Below are positions 17,817-26,825 of a stretch of DNA of 64,000 bases, one piece after another (the first letter of the stretch is position 1; each line of letters starts with the position of its first letter). The stretch is from Paenibacillus pinisoli. GTDB lineage: Bacteria > Bacillota > Bacilli > Paenibacillales > Paenibacillaceae. The position numbers and the translations under genes are program-made. The DNA lies in assembly GCF_003605435.1 (NCBI RefSeq), contig NZ_QXQB01000004.1:310001-374000 (forward strand). The letters run 5' to 3'. Under the pieces are notes generated by a model, which ran no database searches, was not told where the DNA came from, and saw only the letters and a list, made by a program, of their open reading frames with translations.

Positions 17817-19658
17817 TTACCCGGAACGTTTGAATTGGCTGTTGTACAACTCATAGTAGAAGCCCTCGCGAGCTAACAGCTCGTCATGCGTGCCTTGCTC
17901 GGCAATGCCGCCGTCGCGGATGACGAGAATCCGGTCCGCTTCGCGGATTGTGCTGAGCCGGTGCGCGATGACAAAGCTTGTCCGGCCTTCCATCAGCTTG
18001 CGCATGGCGGACTGGATATGCATCTCTGTACGCGTATCGATGCTGCTCGTCGCTTCATCCAGGATGAGAATGGCGGGATCGGCCAGCACGGCGCGTGCGA
18101 TCGTAAGCAGCTGGCGCTGTCCTTGGCTGAGATTGCTTCCGCCGGAAGCCAGAAGGGTGTCGTAGCCCTTCGGCAGCTTGCGGATGAAGCTGTGGGCATT
18201 GGCCAATCTGGCCGCCGCTTCAATCTCGGCATCAGTCGCATCGAGTCTGCCGTACCGGAGATTTTCCCGAATGGTATCGGAGAATACATAGGCGTCCTGC
18301 AAAACGATGCCAAGCTTGCTGCGCAAATTGTCCTTGTCCAGCTCGTTAATTGCGATGCCGTCGATCGCAATACGGCCTGAGCCGATGTCATAGAAGCGGG
18401 TCAGCAGGTTTATAATCGTTGTTTTGCCTGCTCCGGTAGGACCTACAAGTGCAATCATCTCGCCTGGATTTGCAGTCAATGAGACATTGCTCAGGATCGG
18501 GGTGTCTGCCTTATAGCTGAACGATACATCATGGAATTCCACTTTACCTTTCATCGCCCCTAATGTCTTCGTAGACGGAGCATCTTCATATTCGGTAGCG
18601 GAGTCGATCGTCTCGAAGACGCGTTCGGCGCCGGCTACAGCCGACTGAACAAGATTGAACTGGTTGGCAAGATCGCTCAGGGGACGCTGGAATTGCTTCG
18701 AATAGTTCAAGAAAGCGACGATGACGCCGACTGTCGTCCAGTCCCGGAAGGCCATCCAGCCGCCGACCGCCGCAATCAATGCGAAGCTGGCATTGTTCAG
18801 CATGTTCATGACAGGCCCGACTGTGCCTGAATAGATTTGCGCACGGATGCCGGCTGAGGTCAGCTTGCGGTTAATCTCTGCGAATTGCGCTTCGGCATGC
18901 TGCTCGCGGCGGTAGATTTGAATCACCTTTTGCCCCGACACCGTCTCCTCGACAAAGCCGTTCAGCTCGCCCAGGCTGGCCTGCTGCTTGCTGAAGTTCT
19001 TACGCGTGCGGGAGGCGACCGTCTTCGTAAATAAAATGACGAGAGGAATGGTAACCATGCTCAGCAGCGTCAGCCACACATTCAGGTACAGCATGATGGC
19101 AAGCGACCCAGCCAAGGACAATACGCTTGCGATCAACTGCGTGACGCTTTGATTCAAGGTGCCGGATACGTTCTCGATATCGTTGGTCGTGCGGCTCATC
19201 AGCTCGCCATGGGTCTTTCCATCGAAATACCGGAGCGGCAGAAGCTGAAGCCTTGCGAACAGATCGCGCCGCATCGCCTGGACCGATTGCTGCGATACCT
19301 TCACCATCACATGCTGCTGAAGCCAGGAGGTCAAAGCCGCTCCTGCGTAGATAGCCAGCAGGATCCCGCCAAGACGAAGCAGTCCGTCATAGCGGCCTGG
19401 GATGATATAAGCGTCGACGGCATGTCCCAGCATATACGGGGCGATTAGCGATAGCGCCGTAGTTAGGAATGTAAGCAGCAGCACAGCGATCAAGCCGCGA
19501 CGGTATGCGCGGATATAAGCCCAAATACGGCGAATGGTCTCCATCGTATTTTTCGGCTTAGCTTTTGGAGCGGACATGCCGGCCCGTGCGCCTCCGCGCA
19601 TGGAGAGGTCAGGAGCCTCTACGCTGCCTGCCTTATTGCTGTCATTCGAGTTAGCCAT
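17817..19658 (-). CDS. ABC exporter half-transporter (TMD-NBD), second subunit
   Basis: A 613-residue type IV ABC exporter subunit. An N-terminal extension of about 50 residues leads to six membrane helices (residues 55-330), then an ATPase domain with Walker A GPTGAGKTT, signature LSQGQRQ and Walker B ILILDEATSSID, followed by the switch in AHRLST. The ATG at 19658 has AAGGAGG 9 nt upstream; 19664 is nearer to it than usual. It overlaps the stop of the first subunit, showing translational coupling. Together they should form a heterodimeric multidrug exporter of the YheI/YheH or BmrC/BmrD kind. The signature here is LSQGQ while the partner has LSGGQ. Confidence 0.93.
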   Translation of the reverse strand: MANSNDSNKAGSVEAPDLSMRGGARAGMSAPKAKPKNTMETIRRIWAYIRAYRRGLIAVLLLTFLTTALSLIAPYMLGHAVDAYIIPGRYDGLLRLGGILLAIYAGAALTSWLQQHVMVKVSQQSVQAMRRDLFARLQLLPLRYFDGKTHGELMSRTTNDIENVSGTLNQSVTQLIASVLSLAGSLAIMLYLNVWLTLLSMVTIPLVILFTKTVASRTRKNFSKQQASLGELNGFVEETVSGQKVIQIYRREQHAEAQFAEINRKLTSAGIRAQIYSGTVGPVMNMLNNASFALIAAVGGWMAFRDWTTVGVIVAFLNYSKQFQRPLSDLANQFNLVQSAVAGAERVFETIDSATEYEDAPSTKTLGAMKGKVEFHDVSFSYKADTPILSNVSLTANPGEMIALVGPTGAGKTTIINLLTRFYDIGSGRIAIDGIAINELDKDNLRSKLGIVLQDAYVFSDTIRENLRYGRLDATDAEIEAAARLANAHSFIRKLPKGYDTLLASGGSNLSQGQRQLLTIARAVLADPAILILDEATSSIDTRTEMHIQSAMRKLMEGRTSFVIAHRLSTIREADRILVIRDGGIAEQGTHDELLAREGFYYELYNSQFKRSG

Positions 19659-21387
19659 AGACATGCTCCTCCTTCCCGTGCTGCGACCGGTAAATATCCC
19701 GATAAAGCTCGCAGCCTGCCAGCAGCTGCTCGTGAGTCCCCTCGGCGATCAGCCGTCCTTCATCCATGACGAGAATGTTGTCGGCATCGATAACGGAGGA
19801 GATGCGCTGGGCGATCATAATCGTGGTGCGTCCCCTCATCAGCTCCGCAAGCGCCGCCTGAAGCCGCGATTCCGTCCCCATATCGATGGCGCTGGTGCTG
19901 TCATCGAGAATGAGAATGCCCGGCTGCTGGATAAGGGCGCGGGCGATGGACAGCCGCTGCTTCTGGCCGCCGGACAGATTAATGCCGCGCTGGCCAAGCA
20001 GCGTATCATAGCCGTCCTTCATCGCGGCAATAAAATCATGCGCCTGGGCAGCTTGAGCCGCGGCGATCACTTCTTCTTCAGAGGCGTTGGGCTTGCCGAA
20101 GCGGATATTGTCCCGAATGGTGCCCGAGAACAGGAGGGATTCCTGCAGAACAATGCCAATCCGCTGGCGGAGCGAGCCAAGCTCGTATTCCCGTACATCG
20201 GTGCCGTCGACGAGCACGCGCCCTTCCGTTGCATCGTACAGCCTCGGAATCAGGCTGACGAGTGAAGATTTGCCCGAGCCGGTCGCGCCAATGACGGCGG
20301 TCTTCTGCCCCGGACGGATTGCAAAGCTCACATCCCGAAGCACTTCTTGTCCTGGCTCCTGTCCATACGCGAATGTGACGCGGTCGAAGACGACCTCGCC
20401 TCTCCAGATGCGTGCCTCCCCCGGATGCTCCGCGCTTCGTATATCCGATTCGGTCGCCATGACCTCTTGAATGCGGTCGGCAGAAACCTTGGCGCTGGAG
20501 AATCGGACCAGCATCATGGCAACGGAGGAGACGGCGAACAGCACTTGAGTGACATAATTGATGAAAGCGACAAGCTGGCCGACCTCGAATGAACCGCCGA
20601 TCGCATCCTTGCCGCCCAGCAATAGAACGGCAACGATCGATACGTTCAGAATCATGGTCAGAATCGGCATGTTGACTGCAACCAACCGCTGCGCTTTCAT
20701 GCCGGCCTCCGTATAATCCTTGTTCGCCCGGTTAAAGCGCTTGTTCTCGTAATCCCTGCGGACAAAAGCTTTCGATACCCGAATGCCGGCAAAGTTCTCC
20801 TGCAGCACCGTATTGAGCTTGTCCATCCTCCGCTGGACCTTCGTGAACAGCGGTAGCGTCGCGCGGATCAGCAGGAACATGACGATGAACAGGAGCGGTA
20901 CGGCTATCGCGAGAATGAGCGCCAGCTTAGTGCTGATCATGACGGCCATGACTATGCTGCCGATCGCCAGAAGCGGCGAACGCACGAAGATGCGCAGCAG
21001 CATCTGAACCATCGTCTGCAATTGCGTGATATCGCCGGTCAGCCTCGTAATGAGCGACCCTGTACCCAGGTCATCCAGGTTCCGGAAGGAGAAGGTCTGT
21101 ACCTTGCGGAATACGTCATGCCGCAGATCCGCGCCGAAGCGCTGCGCGGCAATCGAGGAGAAGACGGTACAGCCGAAGCCTCCGATCAGTCCGATCAAAG
21201 CTGCGCCCAGCATGATGAGGCCGGTATCGCGAATATGCGCCAGATCGCCTTGCATAACGCCTTTATCGACGATGCTGGCCATGAGGAACGGTTGCAGCAG
21301 ATCCATGCATACCTCAAGCAGCATCAGCAGCGGCGCTAGCAGGACATAGATCCAGTGCGCCCGCAAATAGGACAATAATTTAAACAT
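19651..21387 (-). CDS. ABC exporter half-transporter (TMD-NBD), first subunit
   Basis: A 578-residue ABC exporter with six membrane helices in residues 1-320 and an ATPase domain with Walker A GATGSGKSS, signature LSGGQKQR and Walker B ILILDDSTSAID. The residue after the Walker B aspartate is Asp instead of the catalytic Glu (LDDST against LDEAT in the partner). This is the hallmark of the degenerate site in heterodimeric exporters, so one of the two ATP sites is expected to be weak. GAGGTG precedes the ATG. It follows a MarR gene by 13 bp, in one operon. Confidence 0.94.
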   Translation of the reverse strand: MFKLLSYLRAHWIYVLLAPLLMLLEVCMDLLQPFLMASIVDKGVMQGDLAHIRDTGLIMLGAALIGLIGGFGCTVFSSIAAQRFGADLRHDVFRKVQTFSFRNLDDLGTGSLITRLTGDITQLQTMVQMLLRIFVRSPLLAIGSIVMAVMISTKLALILAIAVPLLFIVMFLLIRATLPLFTKVQRRMDKLNTVLQENFAGIRVSKAFVRRDYENKRFNRANKDYTEAGMKAQRLVAVNMPILTMILNVSIVAVLLLGGKDAIGGSFEVGQLVAFINYVTQVLFAVSSVAMMLVRFSSAKVSADRIQEVMATESDIRSAEHPGEARIWRGEVVFDRVTFAYGQEPGQEVLRDVSFAIRPGQKTAVIGATGSGKSSLVSLIPRLYDATEGRVLVDGTDVREYELGSLRQRIGIVLQESLLFSGTIRDNIRFGKPNASEEEVIAAAQAAQAHDFIAAMKDGYDTLLGQRGINLSGGQKQRLSIARALIQQPGILILDDSTSAIDMGTESRLQAALAELMRGRTTIMIAQRISSVIDADNILVMDEGRLIAEGTHEQLLAGCELYRDIYRSQHGKEEHVYG

Positions 21388-21400
21388 AAGTGCACCTCGG

Positions 21401-21832
21401 TTAGTTATCCATATTATCTTTCACCCGCATCAGAAAGCTGCGGAACAACGCTTCTTCTTCGGCGGTAAATTGCTGCAAGGCTTGTTGCTCCAGCCGATCG
21501 AGCGTTTCTCCGACGAGGGATACCGTGTCGAAACCCTTGGCAGTCAAATAAATGCGGGATATGCGCAGATCGGCCGGATCTGCTTCGCGCCGGACCAAGC
21601 CGTTCTTCTCCATGCGGTTCAGCATGACAGTCAGTGTAGCGGGCTTGATCTCGAGCCTGCGCGCAAGCTCGTTCTGGCTTTGTCCGCCATCTCTGGCCAG
21701 CGCCAGCATCAGCGGAGGCTGACCGGGATAGACTTCATGCCCGTTCAGCTCCGTATGAACCTGTTGATGATGTCTTCTTACAATATGGGACATAAGCCGG
21801 GTAATCGGCTTTTTGGATGTGGGAAGAGTCAT
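21401..21832 (-). CDS. MarR family regulator of the ABC exporter operon
   Basis: A 143-residue winged-helix MarR protein. QNELARRLEIKPATLTVML is the recognition region and NGLVRREADPADLRISRIYL is the wing. GGAGGCG precedes the start. It is first in an operon with the two ABC subunits and lies behind a promoter with an adjoining inverted repeat, so it most likely represses the operon until a phenolic or drug ligand binds. Confidence 0.92.
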   Translation of the reverse strand: MTLPTSKKPITRLMSHIVRRHHQQVHTELNGHEVYPGQPPLMLALARDGGQSQNELARRLEIKPATLTVMLNRMEKNGLVRREADPADLRISRIYLTAKGFDTVSLVGETLDRLEQQALQQFTAEEEALFRSFLMRVKDNMDN

Positions 21833-21852
21833 CAGTTATCGCCTCCGGTTCA

Positions 21853-21903
21853 ATTAGTTAGTCGGCTAATGAATAGAGTAGTCCCATTTCGGATTCTTGT
21901 CAA
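21853..21903 (-). promoter_or_regulatory. Promoter and putative MarR operator
   Basis: On the minus strand TTGACA (21903-21898), a 17-bp spacer and TACTCT (21880-21875) are followed directly by TTAGCCGACTAACTAA at about 21870-21853, an imperfect palindrome with TTAG/CTAA ends. The MarR start codon lies about 20 bp further on. Confidence 0.65.
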
Positions 21904-22002
21904 AATATTGTGGTGTGCCATTGTCTCCAATAGGAGAGCAACATTGTGCAATCCGGCCCGTGATATAACGGACATGAACACACGAAGAGGAGATGAAGGT
22001 TC

Positions 22003-22767
22003 ATGAAAAAGCTGGACGGCAAGATCGCATTGGTGACGGGAGCAAGCAGAGGGATTGGCAGGGCCATCGCTTTGCGGTTGGCGCGGGATGGAGCATTGGT
22101 TGCCGTACATTACGGCAGCAATGCAGAGCTTGCGGACGATGTCGTGCAAGAGATTAGAGGAAGCGGCGGGGACGCATTCCCGATTGGCGCGGATTTGCTG
22201 GCGGCTGACGGTCCAAATCAGCTGTTGTCGGCGATGGATGCAGCATTAACGGTTCGGACAGGCGGAGATCAATTCGATATTTTGGTCAATAATGCGGGAA
22301 TAGGGCAATACCGGACGATAGAGGATATTACGGCCGAATCGCTGGATGAGGTGATGGATCTCCATGTCAAAGCGCCAATTCTAATAATCCAGCAAGCGCT
22401 GCCCCGGCTTCGGGAAGGCGGGAGCATCATTAATCTGTCGTCAGCGGTCACACGCATCGCTTTGCCGAATGTGCTGGGCTATAGCGTCTCCAAGGGCGCA
22501 GTCAATACATTGACTCATGTGCTGGCTCAGCATCTGGGCGATCGCGGCATCAGGGTTAATGCGCTATTGCCGGGAATTGTGGAGACGGATATGAATGCGG
22601 ATACGCTTGGCTCATCGGATGGACGGCAGTTCGCCGCCGGATTATCCGTCTTCGGCAGATGGGGCCAGCCGGAGGAGATTGCGGATATGGCCGCATTCCT
22701 TGCTTCGCCAGACAGCCGGTGGATAACCGGCCAGCTGCTTGATGCAAGCGGAGGCTCGCGCCTGTAA
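22003..22767 (+). CDS. SDR family oxidoreductase (FabG-like)
   Basis: A 254-residue classical short-chain dehydrogenase. The cofactor loop TGASRGIG is at residues 12-19, ILVNNAGIG marks the NNAG motif, and the catalytic set is serine in INLSSAV plus YSVSK. The C-terminal RWGQPEEIADMAAFLASPDSRWITGQLLDASGG is the usual FabG-like end. GAGGAGATGAAGG precedes the ATG. It is divergent from the MarR-ABC operon (170 bp between). The substrate is unknown; a housekeeping FabG is less likely because no fatty-acid genes are nearby. Confidence 0.88.
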   Translation: MKKLDGKIALVTGASRGIGRAIALRLARDGALVAVHYGSNAELADDVVQEIRGSGGDAFPIGADLLAADGPNQLLSAMDAALTVRTGGDQFDILVNNAGIGQYRTIEDITAESLDEVMDLHVKAPILIIQQALPRLREGGSIINLSSAVTRIALPNVLGYSVSKGAVNTLTHVLAQHLGDRGIRVNALLPGIVETDMNADTLGSSDGRQFAAGLSVFGRWGQPEEIADMAAFLASPDSRWITGQLLDASGGSRL

Positions 22768-22919
22768 GCTGTATCTGCTGCCGGGCAGGAAGGAGTAATG
22801 AGGCTTGCCGGCTAATATTTAATCAGAAGAGCAGACCCTGCTGAACTTGAACCCGAATCGTCGGGCCGGCCTATCGGTCCGCATGCTAATCTGTGAATGA
22901 AAGGAGGCGATGAGCGGAT

Positions 22920-23792
22920 ATGCTGGAGCATCTGAACCGCGCAATTGCTTATATGGAGGATCACTTGGATGAAGAGATTGATGTGAGAGAGGCGGCAAGG
23001 ATTGCGTTATGCTCAGAGCATCATTTCAAGCGCATGTTCTCATTCCTTGCAGGAGTGTCCGTCTCGGAATATATCCGGCGCAGGCGGCTGTCGCAGGCTG
23101 CTCTTGAGCTGCAGGGCACGGATGCGCGCGTCATTGATATCGCCTTGAAATTCGGCTACAGCTCTCCGGACGCCTTCACAAGAGCGTTCCAGCAGCTGCA
23201 CGGTGTAACGCCGACGGACGCGAGGCTTCCAGGCCAGCGGCTGAAAGCTTATCCGCGCATGGCCTTCCGATTAACCATTCAAGGAGGCATGGAGATGAAC
23301 GTACGAATTGTAGAGAAGGAAGCATATCGCATCGCCGGACTGATGAAGACCGTCAACATCCAGTTTCATGGCGTCAATCCGGAAATCGCGGGCATGTGGA
23401 GCAGTCTGGATCAAGACACCATCCTGCTGCTTAAGAGCCTGTCGAATATCGAGCCCGCGGGATTGATCAGCGCTTCGGTGAATTTCTCGGAGGGACGGAT
23501 GGAGGAGCAGGGGACGCTGGATCATTATATCGGCGTAGCCTCAACTGAACCTGTGCCGGAGCATCTGGCGAAGCTGGAGGTGGCTGCGGGGACATGGGCG
23601 GTATTCGAGTCAACAGGTCCATTCCCGGAAGCGCTGCAGGAAGTATGGGGCAGAATTTATGCGGAATGGTTCCCGTCTTCCGGCTATGAGATTGCAGAAG
23701 GTCCCGAGCTGCTGTGGAATGAATCGAAGGATACCTCCTTGCCCGACTACAGGAGCGAAATCTGGATTCCGGTGATCAAGAAACGGGCATAA
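22920..23792 (+). CDS. AraC-type regulator with GyrI-like ligand-binding domain
   Basis: A 290-residue regulator with an N-terminal AraC DNA-binding domain (two helix-turn-helix motifs in residues 8-105: [19 protein letters not shown] and [20 protein letters not shown]) and a C-terminal GyrI-like/effector-binding domain (residues 120-290, ending [12 protein letters not shown] then [10 protein letters not shown]). This order is the same as in Rob/SoxS-like and BmrR-type drug sensors. AAAGGAGG lies 12 nt before the ATG. It is a single gene closed by a terminator. It probably responds to amphipathic drugs; the ABC-F gene downstream has its own promoter. Confidence 0.9.
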   Translation: MLEHLNRAIAYMEDHLDEEIDVREAARIALCSEHHFKRMFSFLAGVSVSEYIRRRRLSQAALELQGTDARVIDIALKFGYSSPDAFTRAFQQLHGVTPTDARLPGQRLKAYPRMAFRLTIQGGMEMNVRIVEKEAYRIAGLMKTVNIQFHGVNPEIAGMWSSLDQDTILLLKSLSNIEPAGLISASVNFSEGRMEEQGTLDHYIGVASTEPVPEHLAKLEVAAGTWAVFESTGPFPEALQEVWGRIYAEWFPSSGYEIAEGPELLWNESKDTSLPDYRSEIWIPVIKKRA

Positions 23793-23794
23793 GC

Positions 23795-23836
23795 AAGCAT
23801 CTCCGTTGCCATTGGCGCGGCGGAGATGCTTTTTTT
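23795..23836 (+). terminator. Intrinsic terminator
   Basis: Arms AAGCATCTCCG and CGGAGATGCTT around a 15-nt loop, followed by a T-run. It separates the AraC gene from the ABC-F leader. Confidence 0.9.
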
Positions 23837-23878
23837 CGTCTGTGAATGATAGGGCATGGATGGTCAAGCGAGAACCGA

Positions 23879-23908
23879 TTGCAAACCTCTGCTGCATCAT
23901 GGTATATT
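23879..23908 (+). promoter_or_regulatory. Promoter of the ABC-F leader transcript
   Basis: TTGCAA (23879-23884), an 18-bp spacer and TATATT (23903-23908). Transcription would begin near 23915, giving a leader of about 275 nt before the ABC-F start codon. Confidence 0.65.
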
Positions 23909-23938
23909 AGTTGCATTATGACGAAGGAGGTGAGGTAG

Positions 23939-24082
23939 GTGAATCTCGAAATGGCGAACAATCGTATTAGCCAGCTGCCAGTGGCAATGTCTGGCATTGT
24001 TCATGCTGTTACCGTTAACGGGATCAGTCTGTCCAATTTCAACTATACGATTACAACATTCGCGAGAAGACGCCTGCCTTAA
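23939..24082 (+). CDS. Leader peptide upstream of the ABC-F gene
   Basis: A 47-codon open frame beginning with GTG, with a near-perfect ribosome binding site AAGGAGG 8 nt upstream, as strong as any in the window. The peptide ends in FARRRLP, so an Arg-Arg-Arg stretch lies just before the stop. Arg-x-Arg is the +x+ motif at which macrolide-bound ribosomes are known to stall in Erm leader peptides. The reading frame stops 25 bases before the attenuator hairpin. I infer that drug-stalled ribosomes on this leader let RNA polymerase read through the hairpin. An overlapping six-codon frame (23918-23938) precedes it and could be part of the same device. The coding status is inferred from the site, the ending and the position. 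Confidence 0.6.
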   Translation: MNLEMANNRISQLPVAMSGIVHAVTVNGISLSNFNYTITTFARRRLP

Positions 24083-24107
24083 CCGCTACGGACTGCTTTA
24101 CCATCCG

Positions 24108-24146
24108 GAGGGTCGCGTGCTTATTGCCGCGGCCCTCTTTTTTATT
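24108..24146 (+). terminator. Attenuator hairpin in the ABC-F leader
   Basis: Arms GAGGGTCGCG (24108-24117) and CGCGGCCCTC (24128-24137) form a 10-bp stem with one G-U pair around a 10-nt loop, followed by TTTTTTATT. It lies between the leader peptide and the ABC-F gene, whose ribosome binding site follows 30 nt later, so it must be read through for expression. CGCGA inside the end of the leader frame (24061-24065) could compete for the left arm. Confidence 0.85.
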
Positions 24147-24189
24147 GCGCGCGAGGGTCAGGATCTTCAACTATTAGGAGGATCTTGAG

Positions 24190-26124
24190 ATGATTATTGT
24201 ACAAGTGCAGAACGTGAAAAAATACCATGCCGCCAATCTGGTGCTGGAGAATATAAGCTTCCAACTGAAAGAAGGGAGCAAAGTTGCCTTGATCGGGCGC
24301 AACGGCAGCGGCAAATCGACTCTGCTGCGGCTAATCGCCGGACATGACCGGGTCGACGAGGGTATATTGACGATCAGGAAAGGACTGGGGATCGGCTACT
24401 TGCCGCAAATCCCGGCCGAGTTCGAGAGCCTGACGGTCTATGAAGTGCTGGCATTCGGCTACAGGGAACTGCAAGCCATCCGAAGAGAGATGACAGAGCT
24501 GGAGAAAGTGATGTCCTCGCCCGAGATAGCGGAATCGTCCGGGAAGCTGGATCGGCTCCTGGAAGACTACGCGAAGCTTCAGGAGAAATTCGAGCAGGGC
24601 GGCGGCTATGAGATGGAGACGAATATCGACCAGATTGCAGCCGGCTTGCAGATCGACCGGAACCAGGACAGCCGCTTCTTCGGCAGTCTGTCCGGCGGCG
24701 AGAAGACGCGGATTGTGCTTGCTTCGCAGCTGGTCATGCGGCCGGAGCTGCTGCTGCTCGATGAGCCGACGAATCATCTGGATCTGAAGGGAATCGAATG
24801 GCTGGAGCAATTCCTTAACCGATATGCCGGCGCGTATGTCATCGTCTCGCATGACCGCTACTTTCTGGATGCCGTCACGACAGAGACGATTGAGGTGGAG
24901 GATGGTGAATCCCATCTGTATCTGGCCTCCTACAGCGGATATTTGAAGGAAAAGGAGGAGCGCTTGCTTCGGCAATTCGCCCAGTACCAGGAGCAGCAGA
25001 AGGTGATCAAGAAGATGAAGGAAACGATTCGCCAGCTTGAAGAGTGGGGCAGAAACGGCGATAACGAAAAGTTTTTCAAACGTGCCGCCGCGATGCGCAG
25101 GGCGCTGGAGCGGATGGAGAAGATCAAGCGTCCGGTGCTGGAGCGCAAGGCTGCAGAGTTCGAGCTAACGCCGCTGGACCGGTCTGCCCGAAGAGTGATT
25201 GAATTCTCCGGCGTGCGCAAGCAGTATGGCGACCGGGTTATCTTAGATGAGGCAGAGGGAAGTCTGCTCTACGGCGAGAAGGTTGCGCTGCTTGGCGACA
25301 ACGGCGCCGGGAAGACGACGCTGCTGAAGCTGCTGCTCGGCGCGGAAGGCCCGGATGGGGGCGAGCTCGCAATCGGCTCCCGCGTAGATATCGGCTATCT
25401 GGCCCAGCAAGAAGCGATCGCGAATCCGAAGCAGACGGTGCTGGACTATTTCCGCATTGAAGATGGCCTTGAGGATGGAGAGGCCCGCAATGTGCTGGCT
25501 CACTATCTGTTCTACGGCAATGATGTGTTCAAGCCGCTGGGTTCGCTGTCGGGAGGAGAATGGTCACGGCTGAGGCTGGCGCTGCTCGTCAGACGCAAGC
25601 CTAACCTGCTTCTGCTGGATGAGCCGACCAATCATCTCGACATTGATTCGCGCGAGGCGCTGGAGGAGGCGCTGGAGGAATTCCCCGGTACCATTCTGGC
25701 GATCTCCCATGACCGCTATTTCATGAACCGGCTTGCGAAGCGGATCTGGGAGCTGGAGCAAGGGCGGATCGTCTCTTATCTTGGCGATTACAATGACTAT
25801 AAGGCGAAGAGGAATGAACGGGCACTACAGGAGCCATCGCCTCCGATCAAGGACAGCGGCCGGAATCAGCCGGCAGCGGAAGAACGGCGGCAAGCGAGGG
25901 CGGTTGATCAAGAGGGGCGGAACAAAGGCGGCGAGCAGTTGCATGAGCTGCTGGAGCGCGAGATTGCCGAGCTGGAGCAGCAGCTGAAGGAGCTGGACAG
26001 CGAGCTGATGATACAGTCTGATAGCGGCGATACGGAGCTGCTGGAGCGGAGCTGGAGAGAGCGAGAAGCGCTGGAAGCGACGCTGTCGGACAAGATGGAG
26101 AAGTGGATGGAGCTTTCCAGTTAA
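24190..26124 (+). CDS. ABC-F family ATPase, probable ribosome protection protein
   Basis: A 644-residue soluble protein with two ATPase domains and no membrane segments. Domain 1 has Walker A GRNGSGKST near residue 37, LSGGEKTR and LLLLDEPTNHLD. Domain 2 has GDNGAGKTT, LSGGEWSR and LLLLDEPTNHLD. Between them lies the charged interdomain helix pair (about residues 255-325), which reaches the ribosomal P-site or tRNA in ABC-F proteins. A 90-residue coiled-coil tail rich in Glu, Leu and Arg follows. Antibiotic-resistance members dislodge drugs from the peptidyl transferase centre. The start has AGGAGG 8 nt upstream. Control by a leader peptide and attenuator is typical of resistance members, which supports that role over a housekeeping EttA/Uup-like one. 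Confidence 0.9.
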   Translation: MIIVQVQNVKKYHAANLVLENISFQLKEGSKVALIGRNGSGKSTLLRLIAGHDRVDEGILTIRKGLGIGYLPQIPAEFESLTVYEVLAFGYRELQAIRREMTELEKVMSSPEIAESSGKLDRLLEDYAKLQEKFEQGGGYEMETNIDQIAAGLQIDRNQDSRFFGSLSGGEKTRIVLASQLVMRPELLLLDEPTNHLDLKGIEWLEQFLNRYAGAYVIVSHDRYFLDAVTTETIEVEDGESHLYLASYSGYLKEKEERLLRQFAQYQEQQKVIKKMKETIRQLEEWGRNGDNEKFFKRAAAMRRALERMEKIKRPVLERKAAEFELTPLDRSARRVIEFSGVRKQYGDRVILDEAEGSLLYGEKVALLGDNGAGKTTLLKLLLGAEGPDGGELAIGSRVDIGYLAQQEAIANPKQTVLDYFRIEDGLEDGEARNVLAHYLFYGNDVFKPLGSLSGGEWSRLRLALLVRRKPNLLLLDEPTNHLDIDSREALEEALEEFPGTILAISHDRYFMNRLAKRIWELEQGRIVSYLGDYNDYKAKRNERALQEPSPPIKDSGRNQPAAEERRQARAVDQEGRNKGGEQLHELLEREIAELEQQLKELDSELMIQSDSGDTELLERSWREREALEATLSDKMEKWMELSS

Positions 26125-26180
26125 GCGAAATGTGCTACTATAGCAATAGACTTATTCCAATGAAAGCGGTGATCCGTCCA

Positions 26181-26744
26181 GTGACCATCTATATGGCATT
26201 GCTTCGCGGCATTAACGTAGGTGGGAAAAATAAAATTAAGATGGCGGAGCTGCGGGAATCGCTTGCCGCAATCGGCTTGCAGCGCGTGCAAACCTATATC
26301 CAAAGCGGCAATATCCTCTTCGAATCGGCCCAAGAGGAGCTGCCGCTCCGAGAGCGTATTGAACGGCAAATCGAAGCGGATTTCGGATTGTCAATCAAGG
26401 TCGTCATGCGGACGCTTGACGAGCTTAGAACGATCCGGCGGAATTTGCCGTTCACTGAGGAGCAAGTTGCCGAGGCGAAGGCTGCCGCAGAAGGAGAAGT
26501 GCTCTATGTGTCGATGCTGCAGGAGCAGCCCAGTCCGGATAAGCTGGAGAAGCTTGCGGGCATCGACATTGGAGAAGACCGGTATGTGCTGGATGGCAAC
26601 AACCTGTACTTGCTGTACAGCCTCAGCGTGCGCAACTCCAAGCTGTCCGCCCATGTGGAGAAGCTGGGGGTGGCTTCCACGGTGCGGAACTGGAATACGA
26701 TCAATAAGCTGATCGAGCTGGGCAGCGAGATGGAAGGCGCTTAG
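26181..26744 (+). CDS. DUF1697 family protein
   Basis: A 187-residue DUF1697 protein. The family hallmark MALLRGINVGGKNKIKMAEL opens it, followed by YIQSGNILFES and a C-terminal WNTINKLIELG segment. The function of this family is unknown. A GTG at 26181 gives the usual family N terminus; an ATG at 26160 is the alternative, and neither has a strong ribosome binding site. A possible TACTAT -10 box overlaps the end of the ABC-F gene region (around 26135), so it may have its own weak promoter. It converges on the NAD(P)H oxidoreductase gene. Confidence 0.82.
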   Translation: MTIYMALLRGINVGGKNKIKMAELRESLAAIGLQRVQTYIQSGNILFESAQEELPLRERIERQIEADFGLSIKVVMRTLDELRTIRRNLPFTEEQVAEAKAAAEGEVLYVSMLQEQPSPDKLEKLAGIDIGEDRYVLDGNNLYLLYSLSVRNSKLSAHVEKLGVASTVRNWNTINKLIELGSEMEGA

Positions 26745-26825
26745 CTCTCTTAAAGCTTAGGCTGCTGGCTGAGGCATCGTCCAGCGATGCTCGGCGGCTC
26801 CTTGGACTCTTCCATGCTGCCGCGT

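Noticed and set aside
23918-23938. A six-codon frame before the ABC-F leader peptide
   Set aside because: It overlaps the ribosome binding site of the 47-codon leader and would start within a few nucleotides of the transcript start; kept only as a remark.
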